Shown one piece after another: positions 58,951 through 64,000 of a DNA stretch of 64,000 nucleotides. How positions within the stretch are numbered: position 1 is the first letter of the stretch; every line of letters starts with the position of its first letter. This DNA is from Aquanectria penicillioides. Lineage: Eukaryota; Ascomycota; Sordariomycetes; Hypocreales; Nectriaceae. The stretch is taken from the NCBI GenBank assembly GCA_003415625.1, contig PYIU01000008.1:558001-622000 (forward strand), written 5' to 3'. A model generated the notes under the pieces. It was not told the origin of the DNA, searched no databases, and saw only the letters and a list, made by a program, of their open reading frames with translations. The position numbers were made by a program, and so were the translations under genes.

Positions 58951-59134
58951 AACAAGGCCAGGCAGGTACCGTAGGCCAGGTACGTAACTAGCGTCCTGTA
59001 GGTACCCGGCTTAGTGGGCAGTCTACTGTAAGGGACCGCGCACGCGGGAGGGAAGTGTCAGGTACCCAGCGCCCGAGAGGTACTTTGTAGCCCGTACGCT
59101 GTAGATTGCCAACGGCCGCGACGGTGATGATGGA

Positions 59135-59157
59135 TCCATGGCCCATGGCCCATGGAT
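59135..59157. repeat. CCATGG cluster (near-palindrome)
   Basis: Three CCATGG hexamers spaced by one C each, flanked by AT-C and G-AT, giving a near-perfect inverted repeat of about 24 nt. A similar cluster of three lies at 60184-60205. Confidence 0.6.
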
Positions 59158-62100
59158 GTTCGGGGCCAGGGCGTCAGGGACCAGGCCAAGGGCCCTGCGA
59201 CCGGGGCCCTGGTCGACTCTAAACCTGCAGCAGCGGGCAGCTGGCGGGCGGGTTTGCGGGTGCCGAGAGTTGAGACGAGACACGACGACATGACACGGCA
59301 AGATGAACAAAACCAAACCCACAGCCAAAACTCGAGATGAACCAAACTTGTGACGGCAGAGCCGTCAACATGTTCATCATACGCCTCCTGTTTTGCACCA
59401 AGCTTTCCTGCTCAGCGTTCGCTTATGGTCCACTCTAGCCTCTTTTTTGTTTTTTCCCTTGTTGGTTTTGGTGCCAGGGACTCTTCTAGTTGGTCAGCCG
59501 TGCTCGCCTACCTGCGTGCCAGCGTGTAATGTGTGTGTGTGTCTCGCCTGTCTGACATATTCCCCTCGACTTGTCTGATGTCTGTCTCTTCTTTCGTCCC
59601 ATGTTGTATCCGTTCCATCTCCAGTCTCCAGTCTCCCGGGCTCCAGTCTAAACACCCCCTTCCCATCATCTTTGCTACCTGCTCCTCATCCCCTTCGTCT
59701 CGTCTCCCATTCTGCGTTGACTCCTCACTACTGCTGGTGCCGCCGCCGCCCTCACCGCAAAACGTTTCTCGCTTAACTGTCAGTCAAGTCGCAGGGCAAG
59801 CAAGCACTCCTCAGGCTAGACCTCCTGGAATCTCGGAGAATAACGACGACACAAGTTTCTTCCCTCCCTTCCCTACCTCGACCCTCGTATGTGTGGACTT
59901 GCGGTGACCCCAATCTCAATCAGTTCAGTTTCAGTATATGGCAGATGGGCAAATTTTGTTTTGAGTGAAGGGGGGGGGGGGCCAGTCATCCGTCGTGCAT
60001 TTCGGCATCACGGACTAGATCTATCAAAAAGGAATATGGAGCGAGAGAAGAAAAAGCCACCAAAACAATTTGTAGGGTCAAGCGAGCCAAACCAAGGAAC
60101 CTTTTCCAACGGGCGGCCAAAAGTGGCCCACTCGCTCCCAAAGTGTGCCTGAGAACAAACCTCGTTTAACAACTCGAGATTCCCCATGGATCCATGGGTC
60201 CATGGCGGGAAACGGTCGCCACCGGAATAGCGTCGCCTCAATCAAAGTTTCGTCCGCCCGGATTGGACTGGACTGGTCACCCCTGGATCGTGGGAATCCA
60301 TGTCTGGCGTGCTGATGTTGATGTCCAGAAGCAGAACGAGACGCAGAAGCGCAGCGTGCAAGAGAGAGAAGCCCGAACCGGGCCTGTGCGGCACGGCTTC
60401 TTGGTATGTGTGAATGTGTGCCTCAATGGGGTGCCTTGGCATCCGATCTTGCCAGTCGACACATATAAGCGGTGCGGCGCTATATGGGGCACCCCTCCCG
60501 CCCTGCCCTGCATGTACGATGCGTGCCGAGTTTGTTATTCTGCCGTCTCTCCTCCTGTCAGAATCGCCCATTCCCTTGTCTTCCCCCATCGCCGGACGGC
60601 GGGGTTGCACCGACCTCAGCTTCAGGTGTTCCCGGCCGCGCGCGTGGTCGACCCTGACGCCTCCCCCAGCAGGGGTTGCTGATTGGCCGAGCCGCTAACT
60701 TTTTGGGCTCCTGCTGCTCCGTGATAATTCATCATGGAGCGATGGAGTCGGCCGTCTGCAGTAGGTTGAATCCCTCTGTCTTTTGGTGGTGGTGTCACTG
60801 TCTGGTATGTGACCTGTGAGTTGAATCCGTCATGGCGGAACACATGGTGGGCGCAAGACATGTGGGTTTTTTATTAAGCCTTGTGTTACTCTCCCGCGTG
60901 CACAGCACCGTAGGCTGGCGGTTTCACGGCACATTTTAGCTTATAGGGAGGGGGGGAGGGTTCCATGATGTTGTTGGTTTGTCCATCCATTTCTCTTGCT
61001 TTTTCGCATGGCCAATGGACCGCATGTACGTACTCATTACTTACTTCCTGTATGTGCACTGATCTGACATACTATCGACTGTGGCTTGCTCCATCACCGA
61101 TGCGAGTGCTTCATGGTTGATCCCACTACCGCAACTCGTCGGGCCCGGGCATGCATTACATCCCATCACATTGCCCACCCACAAAGCGCCGTTCGCTTTC
61201 GGCCGTGGCCATGGATAGATGGGAGTGGATGGTCCCAAGTGTTTGGTTTGGAGTGGTTCCATCGAAACGGGCCTCTCAATTCGTGTTTCTCTTACTTCCC
61301 GGAACCTTGTCTACCCGTCCCCAGTCCGGCTGTGTCACTGTGATAGGTGGCAGAGAGATCTCCCGTGCAAAGGCACGCGCACGCACAGCTCGTTCACCTT
61401 ATACAGGCCCCATCGTAAAATAACAAGAAAGGAATAAAAGCGGGTTTCATCCCGTCCTCCGTACAATCCGTACGTGGTAGCCCGTAGTCAGCATGAGTAA
61501 ACGCCTTAGTTTGTGGGATGAGGAGGGGTGTTCGTGACATGTGGCCAACTCCGCCTTCAGAAACAACACGCTTGTCCCCCAAATTTCCGCCCAAATATCA
61601 CTATGACCACGCTTCTAGCAACCGCCTGCTTCACCATCACGACGCCGGTTCAGAAAAGAAGAAAGTAAACCAACAGCTACGGTAAGCCATAATGTGCCAA
61701 CCCAACCCATCCCGTCCATCCAACAGCCAACACAGGAAAACGCCCCCCCTCGAAACTCGGCCATCGACTCCAGCTCGTTTCCAGCTCCAGCCCGAGAGCC
61801 TTGCCAGTCCCAAGCTTGTCCGGGGTCAGGGATCCCTTGAAACCCGCTAGCGCACTGGCGTAATTTCACCTAAGTATCAGGGTCGCCCAGACAAAGCCAT
61901 TCATTCGCCATCGCACGCCTCTGATTGGCGGGATTCAACTTATGCCAACGCTCGCATCGCCGGGTTTTGTTCACGAAGCGAAAGCTTAGGTCCTTCCTGA
62001 TTTCGATGGGCCTACCGAGTCCATGACCCGATGCGGTGAGGGGAAACGAGAGGCACAAGATGAGAGAGAAAAAAATTCCCTAGGCGGTAAAGAAAACATG

Positions 62101-64000
62101 TTGGTTTGGTGTGGATGTCTTGCATGCAAAGCAATCCTGCTCTGGCCCAAGCCAGGTTGGAAACAGATCCCCAAACACTGCAAAAATAAAAATAATAATA
62201 ACAGTCCCAAAGGAAACACGCCAGAAACACTGGTGCAGTCAGAGTGAGAGATTCGCACATTGTGCAGCTCGTCTGGAAGCTTTGCTTTTCCCGCACGATC
62301 ATCTCGTGGAACCCGCGCCCACAGCACTGGAGACCGAAATACGATGTCGTATTTTTGCTTCTGTCTGCCAATAACAAGGTAATTTTGTACACTTCATCGT
62401 CATCAAATTCCCGTGTCCCAAGTTTATTAGCTCCGTGCAAACAAATCCACCTGGCAAACGCCAGCTCCACGTCATCTTGACTCGTGCGTCCCTGAATTCC
62501 GCCCAGATAGATTGCAATTCAGCTCATAGATTAATGGCGTGAATGAACCCAGCTTCCTCTTTTCGCAATGCCGATCTTTCCACCCCCTTCCTTCAACAAC
62601 AAAAACAAAAAAAAAACCCAAATGCTCCAGACAGCGACTCTTCAGCCACCGCCCTGACAATCACCCAAGCCATCTTGATTTTTTGGGCGATCCTCCATGT
62701 CTAGGCTTAACCTCGACGACCCCTTCGGTAGCAGCCGGCTCTGAGCCTTGCCGCTGGTGCCAAGGGATATGCGTTGCATGGGATGCATGTCCTCATCTAG
62801 AGTTCCATCCATCGTCGAGGTCCAGACCAGGCCAAGCCAGGAAGGATGGACAGGCTGGCCGCCGACACACAGGAAACCAAACCCCCCTCCGCATAAATCT
62901 CTGGGCGAGTGCCTCGGAAGATCCCTCATCCGAGGAAGCGAAGGAGGTGTGTAAGTCGAGCCTAGGCCAATCCGAATGTCACCAGCCCCGGATCCGACGG
63001 CGACAGGAGGTTACCATGAAGCCGGATAGCTTTCGGCCAGTGAGACTCTGAGGCACCTTTCAAACAAGTTCGGGGTTGCAAGATCTGAGAATAAGCTTGT
63101 TTACCAAAGGCGGTCTGGAGTTGGGACAGCTTCAGGTTCCAAGTGTGGCACACTGTTGCAGCCGGTCTACTGGATGACCTCTCTCTCGGCGTCTGGCTGT
63201 TTCGAGGAGTTGCCGATGTGTCTGAAGTCCCGATGGCTGCGACCCTATGATGCAAATGGCTCTCGTCCCCAAGATCCATCAGAGTTGTTTCCGAGACGAT
63301 CTAACGTCGGTTCTCTAGATCAAAACATCGTCGGCCTCAGTTCCCATAGGCCTTTCCTGACTGGGGAAGCGCAGAGCAGATGTGTGACTGTTTCGTGACG
63401 GGCCCCAAGCCCCCTCCTTCTTCCCCGTACGGAGTAGCGATAGCCGGATATGCATGTTTGGTCGCAGGTGGTATAGTTGGGAGAGATGCTGGCGATGCAA
63501 CAGTATCATCGTTCTCTTAGAGTCTCCGGCTTTGGTGTTTCCATGCCCACACCGTAATTCTACTCTATCCAAGCGGTTTCAGGAAACCAAGAGGTGTTTT
63601 CTTCTACTTTAACCCTCGCATAACTGCCTCTAGTCGCCCAGTTGAAACCCCATTGCCTCTTTTCAGATGGTCAATCACCCCTACCCCGTCAGCGTTGCAC
63701 TGGCTCGGCATTCGCCCAGGGTCCAGAGCCGGAGGGGGTCACGAGTACAGGCCCGTATCTATACGCCCAGGCGACCGTGCAGCCGAGGCGGTTTCATCTG
63801 TAGTGCATGGAGTCGAAACAGTTTTTTATGGACGAGTTCAACAAGGCTGATGTCATGGGAGTGTGGGGGGACACCACAGTAGGTTGCACCAACCCCGAGG
63901 TCTGCCCTACCGAGCGAGGGTTTTTTCCCATTGTTTCTAGAAGCCCGAAATTCACAGGCCCGTTCGCCTGAAGCATGGTCCACGGCGGTCACGGGTTTTC

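Larger units (their letters stand above)
58122..64000. other. 5.9 kb gene-free region to the window edge
   Basis: No frame resembles a known protein on either strand. The region carries A-runs, a CAGGCA tandem repeat, clusters of CCATGG, a G12 run at 59970-59981 and pyrimidine-rich tracts. It begins as the promoter and probable long leader of the Myb-like gene. A non-coding transcript or the far promoter of a gene beyond the edge are possible, but the sequence alone does not show either. Confidence 0.45.

Noticed and set aside
58647..58955. Minus-strand frame beginning with alternating Cys-Ala residues
   Set aside because: The Cys-Ala alternation is only the translation of the CAGGCA tandem repeat; the remainder shows no protein signal.
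62539..63051. 170-codon plus-strand frame near the right edge
   Set aside because: Low-complexity, no recognisable domain, and no exon partner; not distinguishable from chance.
1..64000. tRNA and 5S rRNA genes
   Set aside because: I looked for B-box-like GGTTCGANTCC stretches with matching A boxes and for a fungal 5S-like sequence; the few TTCGA hits lie in coding sequence or lack a foldable partner.

Overview
The window reads as nuclear DNA of a filamentous ascomycete, most likely Sordariomycetes and with Nectriaceae/Fusarium-like gene content (moderate confidence, from remembered family resemblance only). Support: short introns (about 41-110 nt, one of 226 nt) with GTAAGT/GTACGT/GTATGT donors and TAG/CAG acceptors, Zn2Cys6 and F-box proteins, a Candida-type secretory lipase and a GPI-anchored secreted protein. 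I saw no tRNA, rRNA, CRISPR array, intact transposon, or secondary-metabolite backbone enzyme.

The left part (about 1-37 kb) looks like accessory or fast-evolving sequence: genes are sparse and many are broken. Decayed loci are an amino-acid permease (817-2324), an N-terminal 2-oxoglutarate dioxygenase fragment (7751-8262), a conserved hypothetical gene (8839-10567), a C2H2 zinc-finger gene (14544-15293), an OTT_1508-like deaminase (16289-17932), a seven-TM-type DUF6536 protein with one stop (19025-21312), a 2EXR fragment (21618-21816) and a transcription-factor C-terminus (27951-28683). Apparently intact genes among them are a cysteine-rich fungal hypothetical (3371-4402), a GPI-anchored protein (6081-7199), a secretory lipase (12160-13500), a four-exon integral membrane protein (22259-23548), a Zn2Cys6 regulator (33392-34557) and an F-box-like protein (35447-36481). 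A DHA1-type MFS exporter (29621-31485) is intact except for a one-base shift in a C8 run. A tentative four-exon small secreted cysteine-rich protein is proposed at 15719-16196.

The right part (about 38-64 kb) is conserved housekeeping sequence: COX4, a DUF4604 protein, a GT15 alpha-1,2-mannosyltransferase, a metallophosphoesterase with one internal stop, mitochondrial ribosomal protein uL15m, sorting nexin Mvp1 (also with a one-base shift in a C-run), dihydroxy-acid dehydratase ILV3 (five exons including an 8-nt microexon) and a Myb/SANT-like regulator with about 5.9 kb of gene-free DNA upstream.

The genes do not form one pathway. Several nonsense codons in the left part can be explained by C-to-T type changes, as expected from RIP or ordinary decay. 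The two single-base shifts in C-runs of otherwise intact genes look more like homopolymer errors in the assembly. I found no convincing new multi-gene system; the best leads are the cysteine-rich small-protein candidate, the single-stop genes and the ILV3 microexon.
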